Shown: positions 1-6,461, numbered from the stretch's first letter. The stretch: 8,349 bases of DNA from Cesiribacter sp. (GCA_030147305.1 JASLAE010000363.1:1-8349), one strand, 5' to 3'. Notes: generated by a model from the sequence alone, not told the origin. Program-made: numbers and translations.

Positions 1-480
1 TTCCCAAAGTAATACACTGGCTTAAGGATAAGGTACTGATACTGGCTGGCTTCCATCAGTTTGAGAAAATCTTTATGACTACCTCTTGGAGGTTAAGATT
101 TGGGAGTGTTTCAGCAGAGCTGATGGTGTATTTGTGATTTAAGAAGTTAGGCACTAAAAGTTATGCTTTGATAACTAAAAAAAAGCACCGAGAAGGGGCT
201 TTAATGACAGTTTTCTTATTAATGTGATGAGTATGCTTTTCAGGTATTACTGTTATTACAACAAAAAATACAGAATGTAACGCTTGCTGCTAATGATCCC
301 TTATCTCAATATAATATCGTTTATCAATGATGATTGTGGTACAAAAAGGAGACATATAAAAGCTGTATGTCATGATCAATAAAGTAGTTATGGGGCTCCT
401 TGTTTATTAACAGGGCATATTTTATTCTGTTCTACCTACCCAACACATTAGAAGCCTTACGGGATTTTGACCAATTTTAA
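1..480. other. Left-edge region without a convincing gene
   Basis: This AT-rich stretch shows no frame I would call a gene. A plus-strand frame is open from base 3 to a TGA at 135-137 (44 codons, entering from outside the window). It could be the last residues of a truncated gene, but its composition is not persuasive. The only well supported element is the terminator at 177-202. Between it and the lipoprotein stop at 481 lie about 280 bases with a weak inverted repeat (GACATA at 351-356, TATGTC at 366-371). They may be the 3' untranslated part of the lipoprotein transcript. Confidence 0.5.
177..202 (-). terminator. Intrinsic terminator, minus strand
   Basis: Read on the minus strand, the sequence forms a hairpin followed directly by eight T. 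The stem pairs AAAGC (182-186) with GCTTT (198-202), has one A-G mismatch (187/197), then pairs CC (188-189) with GG (195-196) around the 5-nt loop GAGAA. The plus strand lacks a T run after the hairpin, so it works in one direction only. The nearest minus-strand gene to the right is the lipoprotein ending at 481, so this is the probable end of that transcript, with a 3' untranslated region of about 280 nt. Confidence 0.65.
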
Positions 481-1011
481 TCAGTAGGCAATTACGCCTT
501 CCAGGCGAATGCTTCCTTCCGGTATCGTTCTGTCGGCCACTGCTATGCCTGTATAATGTCCGCTTGCATGCTCAAAGCGTCCGGTGCCCCCGCTTATGAT
601 ATGGTGGACGGTTACGAGCAATTTACCATCCTGCCGGGGAACAGAGGTGCCGGTAAAGGTCGAATAGATCATATCCCCATTAGCAGCAACCATGGTTGCA
701 GTGCCAGCGAGGTGAAAGGGTGGTTGCTGGGCAAAATTAACCGTAGAGAAGGCCTCGAAGGTGCTCTTTCCCAGATGAGAAGCATGACCGCTTCCCGTTA
801 TTTTTTGTTGCAGCAGTGGGGGGGCGCTCAATGGAAGGGAAATGGTTTCAAATTGTCCACTGAAAGGACGCTGTTGCCTTTGCACAGAACTTGCCTCGGC
901 CGGAAGCTGGGCTGCATCTGCCTCTTGGGTGCTTACTTCTTCAAAGAAGCTCTCTTCCTGGCAGCTAAATACCGCCAGTAGGAGAAGGGGGAGCAATAGT
1001 AGTGTTTTCAT
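481..1011 (-). CDS. Small exported lipoprotein, beta-rich domain with HLGKST and GGTGRF motifs
   Basis: Predicted lipoprotein of 176 residues; the function is not known to me. The start at 1011 is chosen because it places a classic lipoprotein signal peptide at the N-terminus: MKT, a leucine-rich core at residues 4-14, then VFS before Cys17. The same frame is open up to 1158, but the extra 49 residues are basic and unlike a protein N-terminus. Cys17 is followed by QEESFFEE. Acidic residues directly after the cysteine resemble the surface-export signal described in Bacteroidota, so the protein may sit on the outer face of the outer membrane. Residues 73-176 carry GSGHASHLGKST (73-84), AANGD (109-113) and GGTGRFEHASGHY (141-153). 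This pattern recurs in small secreted hypothetical proteins of Bacteroidota and suggests a beta-barrel-like domain (inference). The gene stands alone, divergent from the kinase operon, with a minus-strand terminator downstream at 177-202. Confidence 0.8.
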   Translation of the reverse strand: MKTLLLLPLLLLAVFSCQEESFFEEVSTQEADAAQLPAEASSVQRQQRPFSGQFETISLPLSAPPLLQQKITGSGHASHLGKSTFEAFSTVNFAQQPPFHLAGTATMVAANGDMIYSTFTGTSVPRQDGKLLVTVHHIISGGTGRFEHASGHYTGIAVADRTIPEGSIRLEGVIAY

Positions 1012-1251
1012 GGTGTTTCTGATTTTGCGGTTCTTTTTTCTTTCTCCCTCTAAAATAAAGCGCTGCCTGCTGCGTCCGGAAACTATTCGCCTAACGTACA
1101 GATTGCGCAAACAGAAATCAGCAGGGCTGCCCCGGGCTGCGTTTATGCGCATTAGCATTTACTTCGTCGACCAAAGGCTGCTGTTCGTCTATTAACTACA
1201 AAATGGCTGGATAAAATGCATTAATTAGGTATATTCAGGAAAGCTAGTGCC

Positions 1252-2343
1252 ATGCAACTTTCTGCCGCTTATCTGGAATCCCTGCTGCGCAAGCGCCTGC
1301 TGCAGCACTTGATATTCTGGCTCGGGGTGATCGCTTATTTTACCATTGGCTATGGCGCCCCGGGCAGATATGGGGAAACTTTTTTTAGGGTATTGGTCTT
1401 TCTGCCGGGTCATATTTTCCTTACCTACCTGTTTTTTTACTGGCTGATCCCCAACTTTCTGATCCCCCGGAAATTCTTCCTGTTCTTTCTTTTTGGCGCC
1501 CTTACCTATTTTCTGTCGCTTGCCTATGCCTACTTCATCAACTTCTATGTGCTGAAGCTGCTGCAGCTGGAAAGCATTTGGGTAGGCTCCCCCCTGATTG
1601 GCCAAACCACTATGCTGGGCACCGCCCTGGCCATAAAGTTTTTGAAGCAATGGTACCGGCAAAAACAACTCACCCAGGAGCTGCAGCAAGTAAATACACT
1701 CACCGAGCTCAAATTATTACGGGCGCAGCTACATCCCCATTTTTTGTTCAATACCCTCAATAACCTGTATGCTCACACGCTGGACCAATCTCCAAGGGCA
1801 CCTGAAATTGTGCTTAAACTTGCTGATCTGTTGCGCTTTATGATCTATGAAAGCAATGTGGCCTATATTCCCCTTGTAAAAGAGATCTCCCTGCTTACGC
1901 AGTACATGGACCTGGAACAGCTGCGCTATGGCAACCGGCTGGATCTTTCTATTATCATCAGGGGCGAAACCGAGGGGAAAATGATAGCCCCCCTTTTGCT
2001 GTTGCCCCTCTTGGAGAATGCCTTCAAACACGGCACCAGCAACCAGCTGGATCAGTGCTGGATAAGCCTGGACCTGCAGCTAACGGAAGACCACCTGCAT
2101 TTCAGGCTCATCAACAGCAAAGAAAAAATAGTGGAAGAGAAAACCGTAGGGGGCATAGGCCTGCAGAATGTTAAGAAACGGCTGGAACTGCTCTACCCTG
2201 GAAAACACCAGCTCAACATTACGGAAGACGCAGAGGTTTTTATAGTAAACCTGCAGCTCAGCCTGCTGGAAGATGCAGATAAACAAGCCGAACCGGGCCA
2301 CCACTTTTCCACTTTAGCCCCCATACCCCATGCCACAGCTTAA
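1252..2343 (+). CDS. Sensor histidine kinase, LytS/YehU type (His_kinase domain), four membrane helices
   Basis: Membrane sensor kinase of 363 residues that should autophosphorylate on histidine and pass the phosphate to the regulator encoded next. The N-terminal half is hydrophobic, with four likely membrane segments at about 17-35, 45-67, 74-100 and 112-132 and no large extracytoplasmic domain, so the signal is probably sensed within or at the membrane. A short linker (133-155) leads to the His_kinase motif LRAQLHPHFLFNTLNN at 156-171. His163, in PHFLFN, is the family's conserved histidine. The ATPase part has an N-box (LPLLENAFKHG, 251-261) and a glycine box (GGIGLQNVKKRL, 300-311). Length and order are typical for this family in Bacteroidota. 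The ATG at 1252 follows a modest AGGAAAG sequence starting at 1237. The 3' end overlaps the regulator gene by 14 nt, which implies one transcript and coupled translation. The family is clear; the stimulus is unknown. Confidence 0.93.
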   Translation: MQLSAAYLESLLRKRLLQHLIFWLGVIAYFTIGYGAPGRYGETFFRVLVFLPGHIFLTYLFFYWLIPNFLIPRKFFLFFLFGALTYFLSLAYAYFINFYVLKLLQLESIWVGSPLIGQTTMLGTALAIKFLKQWYRQKQLTQELQQVNTLTELKLLRAQLHPHFLFNTLNNLYAHTLDQSPRAPEIVLKLADLLRFMIYESNVAYIPLVKEISLLTQYMDLEQLRYGNRLDLSIIIRGETEGKMIAPLLLLPLLENAFKHGTSNQLDQCWISLDLQLTEDHLHFRLINSKEKIVEEKTVGGIGLQNVKKRLELLYPGKHQLNITEDAEVFIVNLQLSLLEDADKQAEPGHHFSTLAPIPHATA

Positions 2344-3067
2344 CTGCTTACTGGTGGATGACGAACCGCCGGCTTTACAGGTCCTCGAAAAATACGTTGC
2401 AGCTACTGTGCAGCTAAAGTTAATTGGTAGCTGCAGCAATGCTTTTACCGCCATGGAGTACCTGCACCAGTATTCCATCGATTTGCTTTTTCTGGATATA
2501 AAAATGCCCCAGCTGAGTGGCCTTTCCTTTATCAGAACACTACGGAATCCGCCCAGCGTAATTTTTACCACAGCATTTAAAGAATATGCCGTAGATGCTT
2601 TTGAGCTGAATGCCGTTGATTACCTGCTGAAGCCTTTTTCGTTCGAGCGTTTTCTTACGGCAGTGAACAAAGTACACCTTAGCCCGGGACCGGTTGAGCG
2701 AGAAGAGACAGTAGCCATTACCACACCTCCCTTTTTGTACTTCCGTGCCGATCGGCAAATGGTAAAGGTGCTGCTGGAAGAGATTCTATATGTGGAAAGC
2801 CTGAAGGATTATGTTAAAATTCATCGGCTTAATAGCAGACCGCTGCTGGTAAAACAGCTACTTTCTACACTGGAAAACATGCTGCCAAAAAGCCTCTTTG
2901 TGCGTATCCATCGTTCTTACATCGTTTCCCTACTGAACATAAGCGCATTTACCAGCCATGAGGTAAGCCTTGGCTCCCTAAAACTGCCGGTAGGAAGAGT
3001 CTATAGCCAGCAGTTTCAGCAATCCATGGCAGGCATGCAATTCCCCATTCAGCCCACCCAGTCATAA
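2330..3067 (+). CDS. LytTR-family response regulator
   Basis: DNA-binding response regulator of 245 residues, partner of the kinase whose 3' end it overlaps. The receiver domain (about 4-115) has the acidic pair Asp10-Asp11, phosphoacceptor Asp56 within LLFLDIKMP, a conserved Thr at 80/81 (FTTAF) and Lys101 in LLKPF. A variable linker follows (116-134). The LytTR DNA-binding domain (about 136-233) has its usual landmarks: ILYVESLKDYVKIH (152-165), FVRIHRSYIV (190-199) and LPVGRVY (219-225). LytTR proteins bind DNA through beta-strands rather than a helix-turn-helix and usually act on nearby or envelope-related genes. The target here is not visible; the divergent lipoprotein gene at 481-1011 is one candidate by position only. 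The domain ends normally. However, the same frame continues for 20 protein-like codons beyond the TAA. Confidence 0.94.
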   Translation: MPQLNCLLVDDEPPALQVLEKYVAATVQLKLIGSCSNAFTAMEYLHQYSIDLLFLDIKMPQLSGLSFIRTLRNPPSVIFTTAFKEYAVDAFELNAVDYLLKPFSFERFLTAVNKVHLSPGPVEREETVAITTPPFLYFRADRQMVKVLLEEILYVESLKDYVKIHRLNSRPLLVKQLLSTLENMLPKSLFVRIHRSYIVSLLNISAFTSHEVSLGSLKLPVGRVYSQQFQQSMAGMQFPIQPTQS

Positions 3068-3129
3068 ACCGAGCTGCAGGATATCGTAGATGAGACCATG
3101 GAGCAGGCAGAGGCGCGGTATAAGCGATA

Positions 3130-3148
3130 ACATAGGGGAGAGCTATGT
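3130..3148. terminator. Weak hairpin at a convergent junction
   Basis: ACATAG (3130-3135) pairs perfectly with CTATGT (3143-3148) around a 7-nt loop. It lies 62 bases past the regulator stop and 92 bases past the stop of the convergent ABM gene, where transcripts from both sides should end. There is no T run on either strand, so it is not a standard intrinsic terminator. It may only be a 3'-end hairpin. Confidence 0.25.
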
Positions 3149-3159
3149 GGTGGTTACTT

Positions 3160-3173
3160 GAGTATACCCATTT
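3160..3173 (+). repeat. 14-bp inverted repeat, left copy
   Basis: GAGTATACCCATTT is the exact reverse complement of 4758-4771. The two copies enclose the ABM gene and the complete original hydrolase gene (3240-4712). The core GTATAC is itself palindromic. One such pair in 8 kb is not far from chance (roughly 0.3 expected), so its meaning is open. Confidence 0.4.
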
Positions 3174-3239
3174 TCTTTGCTACAATTTTAGCAGTGCTAG
3201 TGCAACCTTGTTTGGTTATGGGAATAGAAGACCCTTTTG

Positions 3240-3722
3240 TCAGAAAGTAGACGTTGAGTAGCGGAGCTGCAAATGTGCCGTAGTAGTGTCATAGCGCAAA
3301 AGCAGGGAAGCTGCTTTTGGATCCATATGAGCTTTTTCGTATTCCTCTCCAGCAAAATTTTTCACAGCTTCTATAGATTCAAACCACATAATCGTAGTAA
3401 ATTCTGCTTCATTGCTTCCCTCCCGTCTTAGTAGCTGAATTCCGCGGTATCCTTTGGGTTTGTTTCTTTCAATTCCCGGCAGCACCTCATCAGTTAGAAG
3501 TCTCTCAAAGCGATCTGCATTTTCTTTGGTGGTCCAGCCATGCCAAATTCTGGAGATCAAAAGGGAATCAGCATTACCTGCTTTGGATGTATTATTCATA
3601 TATATTGAATTTAATGTTGGTGAGGAATTGGAAAAAACGGTGAAAGAAGTAGTCAAAAGTAAAATGCAGCCCAAGCGGCAGATGCTGCTAAAACCTGCTT
3701 TAGCAGAAAGGGTTGTTTTCAT
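3240..3722 (-). CDS. Exported ABM-fold protein (antibiotic biosynthesis monooxygenase superfamily)
   Basis: Protein of 160 residues. Residues 53-153 resemble the dimeric alpha/beta-barrel ABM fold: the opening strand LLISRIWHGWT (54-64), a helix ENADRFERLLTDEVLPGI (67-84), a central strand near GYRGIQLLRR (91-100), and EFTTIMWFESIEAVKNFAG (107-125), the typical second helix-strand unit. Members include cofactor-independent monooxygenases, haem-degrading enzymes and proteins of unknown role, so the reaction cannot be assigned. Most members are about 100 residues and cytoplasmic. This one has an extra N-terminus with a basic start and a hydrophobic core (about 18-30), suggesting a Sec signal peptide. 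A start at Met42 (3599) would give a plain cytoplasmic protein; I prefer the first ATG because the extension looks like a real signal peptide. It lies 48 bp downstream of the hydrolase on the same strand, probably in one operon, and both proteins appear to have been exported. Confidence 0.72.
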   Translation of the reverse strand: MKTTLSAKAGFSSICRLGCILLLTTSFTVFSNSSPTLNSIYMNNTSKAGNADSLLISRIWHGWTTKENADRFERLLTDEVLPGIERNKPKGYRGIQLLRREGSNEAEFTTIMWFESIEAVKNFAGEEYEKAHMDPKAASLLLRYDTTTAHLQLRYSTSTF

Positions 3723-3770
3723 AAAAATTCGGGAGTAAGCGTGAGGTTATTTTTAAACAGGCTGAACAAT

Positions 3771-4586
3771 TTAACCTTGCTGGGCAAGGAATTCGCGGAC
3801 GACCTTTATGAATAGATGGGGATTATCGATGGTTTTCATATGTCCTGAGTTTTCAATAATTTCCACCTTTGCATGCTTCACCTTTTTTTGAAAGGCATAC
3901 ATGGTTTCAGGTCTTGCTTCGTCATACTGACCGGTTACAAATAACACAGGCAACTTTAATTCATGGAGGCGATCCGTTCTGTCAAAATGTTTTAAGGTGC
4001 CAGTGGCATTGAATTCGGTAGGCCCCCACATATACTGGTAAATCTGTGTATTGAATTTAGCCACCCCATCACAAGTGGCTGGTGAACTTACTGTTCCCCA
4101 CTTTCTGGAGAGGTGTCTTACATAAAAGGAATCTGTAGCAGCCAGGTAAGCGGGAGCATCAAACTGTTCTAGCAGCGCATACTTTTGGATTGTATCCTGC
4201 AAATTTTGAGGTAGTTGAGCCAGTAGAATTTTAGCATCTTCCATCCATCTGGAAGAGCTTAATAATGGGCCGGAAAAGATAACTGATTTTACACCTTTGG
4301 GTTGTTGTGTAAGCAGGTATTCTACAGCAATAGCGGCACCCCATGAATTTCCTAAAATATGGAGTTCCTCTAAGTTTAATTCTCTTCGCAGTGCTGTAAT
4401 TTCATCAACAAAGCGCGGGAGGTTCCAAAGGCTCGTATCGTCAGGTCTATCGGAGTTACCTGAGCCAAGCTGATCATAGAAGATGATTGGTCTTTCATTT
4501 CCAAGCGCAGTGTATACAGGAATGCCATCGCAGCTTCGGCTTCCAGGTCCTCCATGGATGATTAGTAATGGTGTGCCCTTTCCCAT
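3771..4586 (-). CDS. Alpha/beta hydrolase, proline iminopeptidase-like; 5' end cut off by an in-frame stop
   Basis: Catalytic part of a serine hydrolase of the alpha/beta fold, 271 residues from the first ATG after the stop. The oxyanion motif HGGPG is at 11-15, followed by YDQLGSG (37-43). The nucleophile elbow GNSWG (79-83) has Ser81. The triad is completed by Asp222 (GQYDEARP) and His249 (NSGHMK). HGGPG plus DQxGxG is the pattern of prolyl aminopeptidases and related esterases or amidases, so the substrate is uncertain. The catalytic core is intact, but this start lacks the normal first strand. Just upstream in frame are VEGGHIWYKKEG, then a TAG (4623-4625), then a lipoprotein signal peptide starting at 4712. 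The gene is therefore most likely a recent nonsense pseudogene of a lipoprotein hydrolase, unless the codon is suppressed or wrongly sequenced. Re-initiation at 4586 would give a cytoplasmic protein missing its first strand. The ABM gene follows 48 bp downstream. Confidence 0.8.
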   Translation of the reverse strand: MGKGTPLLIIHGGPGSRSCDGIPVYTALGNERPIIFYDQLGSGNSDRPDDTSLWNLPRFVDEITALRRELNLEELHILGNSWGAAIAVEYLLTQQPKGVKSVIFSGPLLSSSRWMEDAKILLAQLPQNLQDTIQKYALLEQFDAPAYLAATDSFYVRHLSRKWGTVSSPATCDGVAKFNTQIYQYMWGPTEFNATGTLKHFDRTDRLHELKLPVLFVTGQYDEARPETMYAFQKKVKHAKVEIIENSGHMKTIDNPHLFIKVVREFLAQQG

Positions 4587-4712
4587 TCCTTCCTTTTTAT
4601 ACCAGATATGGCCTCCTTCTACCTACACGTAGCCTTCCCCGGAAACTGTGCGCTCACTTACGCAACAGGATAAGAACAGAAGCAGGGTTGGAATTAATGC
4701 GTTGAATTTCAT
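4587..4712 (-). pseudogene. Detached N-terminus of the hydrolase: lipoprotein signal peptide plus premature TAG
   Basis: An ATG at 4712-4710 opens a frame of 29 codons (MKFNALIP, TLLLFLSCC, VSERTVSGEGYV) that ends in TAG at 4625-4623. The same frame resumes at once with VEGGHIWYKKEG and runs into the hydrolase start at 4586 without any frame change. The segment has Lys2, a hydrophobic stretch (residues 9-14) and a lipobox-like LSC ending at Cys16 or Cys17, so it reads as a lipoprotein signal peptide. Phrases of the type GYV-x-V-x-GG-x-IWY occur at the start of proline iminopeptidase-like hydrolases, and the stop sits exactly at the x. This makes a single-base change from a sense codon such as CAG, AAG or GAG the simplest explanation. 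Confidence 0.75.
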
Positions 4713-4757
4713 ATGCTAGTTTACTATTGTGTAAGTGAATGTTGGGCCTGCTTAAGC

Positions 4758-4771
4758 AAATGGGTATACTC
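4758..4771 (-). repeat. 14-bp inverted repeat, right copy
   Basis: AAATGGGTATACTC is the exact reverse complement of 3160-3173. It lies in the 136-bp spacer between the reductase stop and the original hydrolase start. The two copies thus bracket the hydrolase and ABM genes. Confidence 0.4.
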
Positions 4772-4848
4772 CTTGGGATCTTTAGACAATGTCAGATGCA
4801 ACTACTGCTATTCAAAGCTGCACGATGGTTCGATCGTTATAAAAGTGT

Positions 4849-5508
4849 CTATTCACGCTCTGTTTGCAGTCCCTCATGCTCCAGGCCCCAGAGATTGAAA
4901 GAGATTCGGGGATAATTACCAGCTTTCATGGCAAGCTCTCGTGAGAGCAGCGTCATGCGCTCAATGGTGCGATTATTTTTTAAGGATCCGGCATTCAATA
5001 CCCTGAAGGGGAGGGGCTTTAGCACTTGAATCACTGTATTTGATGCCTGCTCGTGATCAGAGGTTACATACACGTCACTCATTAATCCCTGCAATACGGG
5101 CTGATCAAAAACGACCCAATAGGTGTTTTTGAAAGCACCTACCACCATACTTTGCGGAACTATCTTCTGCACCTCTTCTGCTGAGGAGGTGTCGTAAGGC
5201 GTGGTGAAATCATCAAAGGCAGCATTGAATGGGTTGGTGATATCAAGTACAATCTTGCCTTTCAGCTGCTCTTTGTTTTCTTCCAACCAGGGGAGTAAAT
5301 CCCTGAACCAGAGGGTCGGTATAATAATGTCTGCTTTCAGAGCCTCTTCCAGCGATACTACCTCCTGGTTGAGGGAAAGTTCTTGAAGTACTTGCTGTGC
5401 CCTTTGTTCGCTGCGACTGCTGAACAGGATGCTGTTTGGATAAGACTTCGAGAAAGTTTTCAGCAAGGCTTTGCCCATGCGGCCAGTGCCTATTATTGCT
5501 ATTTTCAT
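4849..5508 (-). CDS. NADP-binding reductase-like protein (F420_oxidored Rossmann family)
   Basis: Predicted dinucleotide-binding protein of 219 residues. The N-terminal Rossmann fold begins MKIAIIGTGRMG, with the glycine motif at 7-12. The second strand ends in LFSSRS (28-33); small polar residues plus Arg at this point favour NADP(H) over NAD(H). The strand-loop VLDITNP (87-93) is typical of the F420-dependent NADP oxidoreductase family, as is GAFKNTYW (124-131). In organisms that do not use F420, such as Bacteroidota, members are generic NADPH-dependent reductases or NAD(P)-binding proteins of unknown substrate, so no reaction is assigned. Length is normal. The gene is divergent from the AraC regulator across 128 bp, suggesting it is that regulator's direct target, and it heads the minus-strand series reductase, hydrolase, ABM protein. 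The 136-bp gap to the hydrolase start leaves it open whether all three share one transcript. Confidence 0.8.
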   Translation of the reverse strand: MKIAIIGTGRMGKALLKTFSKSYPNSILFSSRSEQRAQQVLQELSLNQEVVSLEEALKADIIIPTLWFRDLLPWLEENKEQLKGKIVLDITNPFNAAFDDFTTPYDTSSAEEVQKIVPQSMVVGAFKNTYWVVFDQPVLQGLMSDVYVTSDHEQASNTVIQVLKPLPFRVLNAGSLKNNRTIERMTLLSRELAMKAGNYPRISFNLWGLEHEGLQTERE

Positions 5509-5578
5509 TACTGTATAAGATTTAAGGTTTGATTATTTATGCACATCCTGATAAAAAGAGCGATGGTAAGAATAATAG

Positions 5579-5586
5579 CAAAGGTA
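5579..5586 (-). promoter_or_regulatory. Candidate Bacteroidota -7 promoter element for the reductase gene
   Basis: The minus strand reads TACCTTTG, a full match to the Bacteroidota primary sigma -7 consensus TAnnTTTG, 71 bases upstream of the reductase ATG. The expected TTG near -33 is only approximated (TTC at 5607-5605, 18-nt spacer). The site lies in the 128-bp divergent region where the AraC regulator would be expected to bind. Confidence 0.3.
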
Positions 5587-5636
5587 ATTAGCGTATACTT
5601 GACAGAATTATCTGATTTAGCCAATCATTTATCTTT

Positions 5637-6461
5637 ATGAGACATTTGGTCCAACCTGCAACAGTTTCGCTTGATCCCTATGTGGAAGACAGTCCCAAAG
5701 CCTGGATCAGCCTGCATAAAAGGACAGCAGACCTGAAAACGGACTGGCACCTGCATACCAAGGGACAGCTGCTCTATGCCGAAGAGGGCGTGACGCGACT
5801 TTATACGGCCAGCAATAACTTTCTACTGCCGGCCCGGCACTGCGCCTGGATTCCCGCCCAGCAGGTACATATGGTTACCTCATCATCCCCGAACCTTTTC
5901 CTGCGGACCCTTTATTTTACCATCGAACCTACTGTTACTCATTCATTCTATCAGGAGCTAAGTGTGTTTCAGGTAAGTGATCTGCTAAGGGAAATGATTG
6001 TATATACCGAGCGTTGGGTAAACACCTCCAGCGTGAGTACAGAAGAACATGCTTTTATGGAGGCCCTAAAATTGATATTGCCTGATCTGCGGGGCACATC
6101 CCTGGGCCTACGGCTACCGGCTTCACAACATCCAAAAGTTGAGGCGATCATTAAGCTGTTATTTCTGGATTTATCGAATAGAATTACCATTGAGCAGGTA
6201 GCTGAAACGATGGCTTTGTCGACTCGTACGATCTCCCGGCTTTTTCAACAGGAATTAGGTATGTCGTTTGCCGGTTTCCTGAAAGTTGCCCGGATCATCA
6301 AAGCACTCGAACTCCTAAACCATCCAGGTGCCAACGTGGCGGAAACAGCTTACGCGGTAGGCTATGAGAGTGTACCTACCTTCAGCAACAGTTTCTTTGA
6401 AATTGTTGGCTCCAGACCACAGTCTTTCATACTCAAAAACTTTCACACAAAAGATTACTAG
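5637..6461 (+). CDS. AraC-family transcriptional regulator with N-terminal cupin sensor domain
   Basis: Transcription factor of 274 residues. The N-terminal part (about 20-100) looks like the AraC-type cupin ligand-binding domain: WHLHTKGQLLYAEEGVTRLY (37-56), with His38 and His40 at the usual cupin position, and CAWIPAQQVH (69-78) closing the barrel. The C-terminal part (about 165-270) is the double helix-turn-helix domain. The first helix pair is at about 184-205 (ITIEQVAETMALSTRTISRL). The second is at 233-262, with the family signature VAETAYAVGYESVPTFSNSF followed by GSRPQSF. The arrangement resembles short-type repressors or activators that control a neighbouring efflux or metabolic gene. 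Divergence from the reductase across 128 bp makes local control of that gene likely (inference). The start at 5637 gives a normal N-terminus for the family. Downstream lies a 670-bp gap. Confidence 0.92.
   Translation: MRHLVQPATVSLDPYVEDSPKAWISLHKRTADLKTDWHLHTKGQLLYAEEGVTRLYTASNNFLLPARHCAWIPAQQVHMVTSSSPNLFLRTLYFTIEPTVTHSFYQELSVFQVSDLLREMIVYTERWVNTSSVSTEEHAFMEALKLILPDLRGTSLGLRLPASQHPKVEAIIKLLFLDLSNRITIEQVAETMALSTRTISRLFQQELGMSFAGFLKVARIIKALELLNHPGANVAETAYAVGYESVPTFSNSFFEIVGSRPQSFILKNFHTKDY

Noticed and set aside
111..123. Short palindrome TCAGC-AGA-GCTGA
   Set aside because: A 5-bp stem with a 3-nt loop, no T run and no adjacent gene; too weak to call.
3..137. Open plus-strand frame entering from the left edge
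   Set aside because: Only 44 codons with no recognisable motif; a gene end is possible but cannot be supported.
1012..1158. In-frame upstream extension of the lipoprotein gene (49 more codons)
   Set aside because: The extension is basic and low in hydrophobic residues, and it would bury the clear lipoprotein signal peptide that begins at 1011.
556..1195. Overlapping plus-strand frames opposite the lipoprotein gene
   Set aside because: They are antisense to a coding sequence with clear signal peptide and family motifs, and they show no domain features.
4713..4898. 61-codon plus-strand frame
   Set aside because: It overlaps the reductase 3' end antisense, is cysteine-rich in an irregular way and has no motif.
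5599..5604. TTGACA, resembling a -35 box for the AraC gene
   Set aside because: No matching -10 box at a usable distance; the TATCTTTA that follows overlaps the start codon itself.
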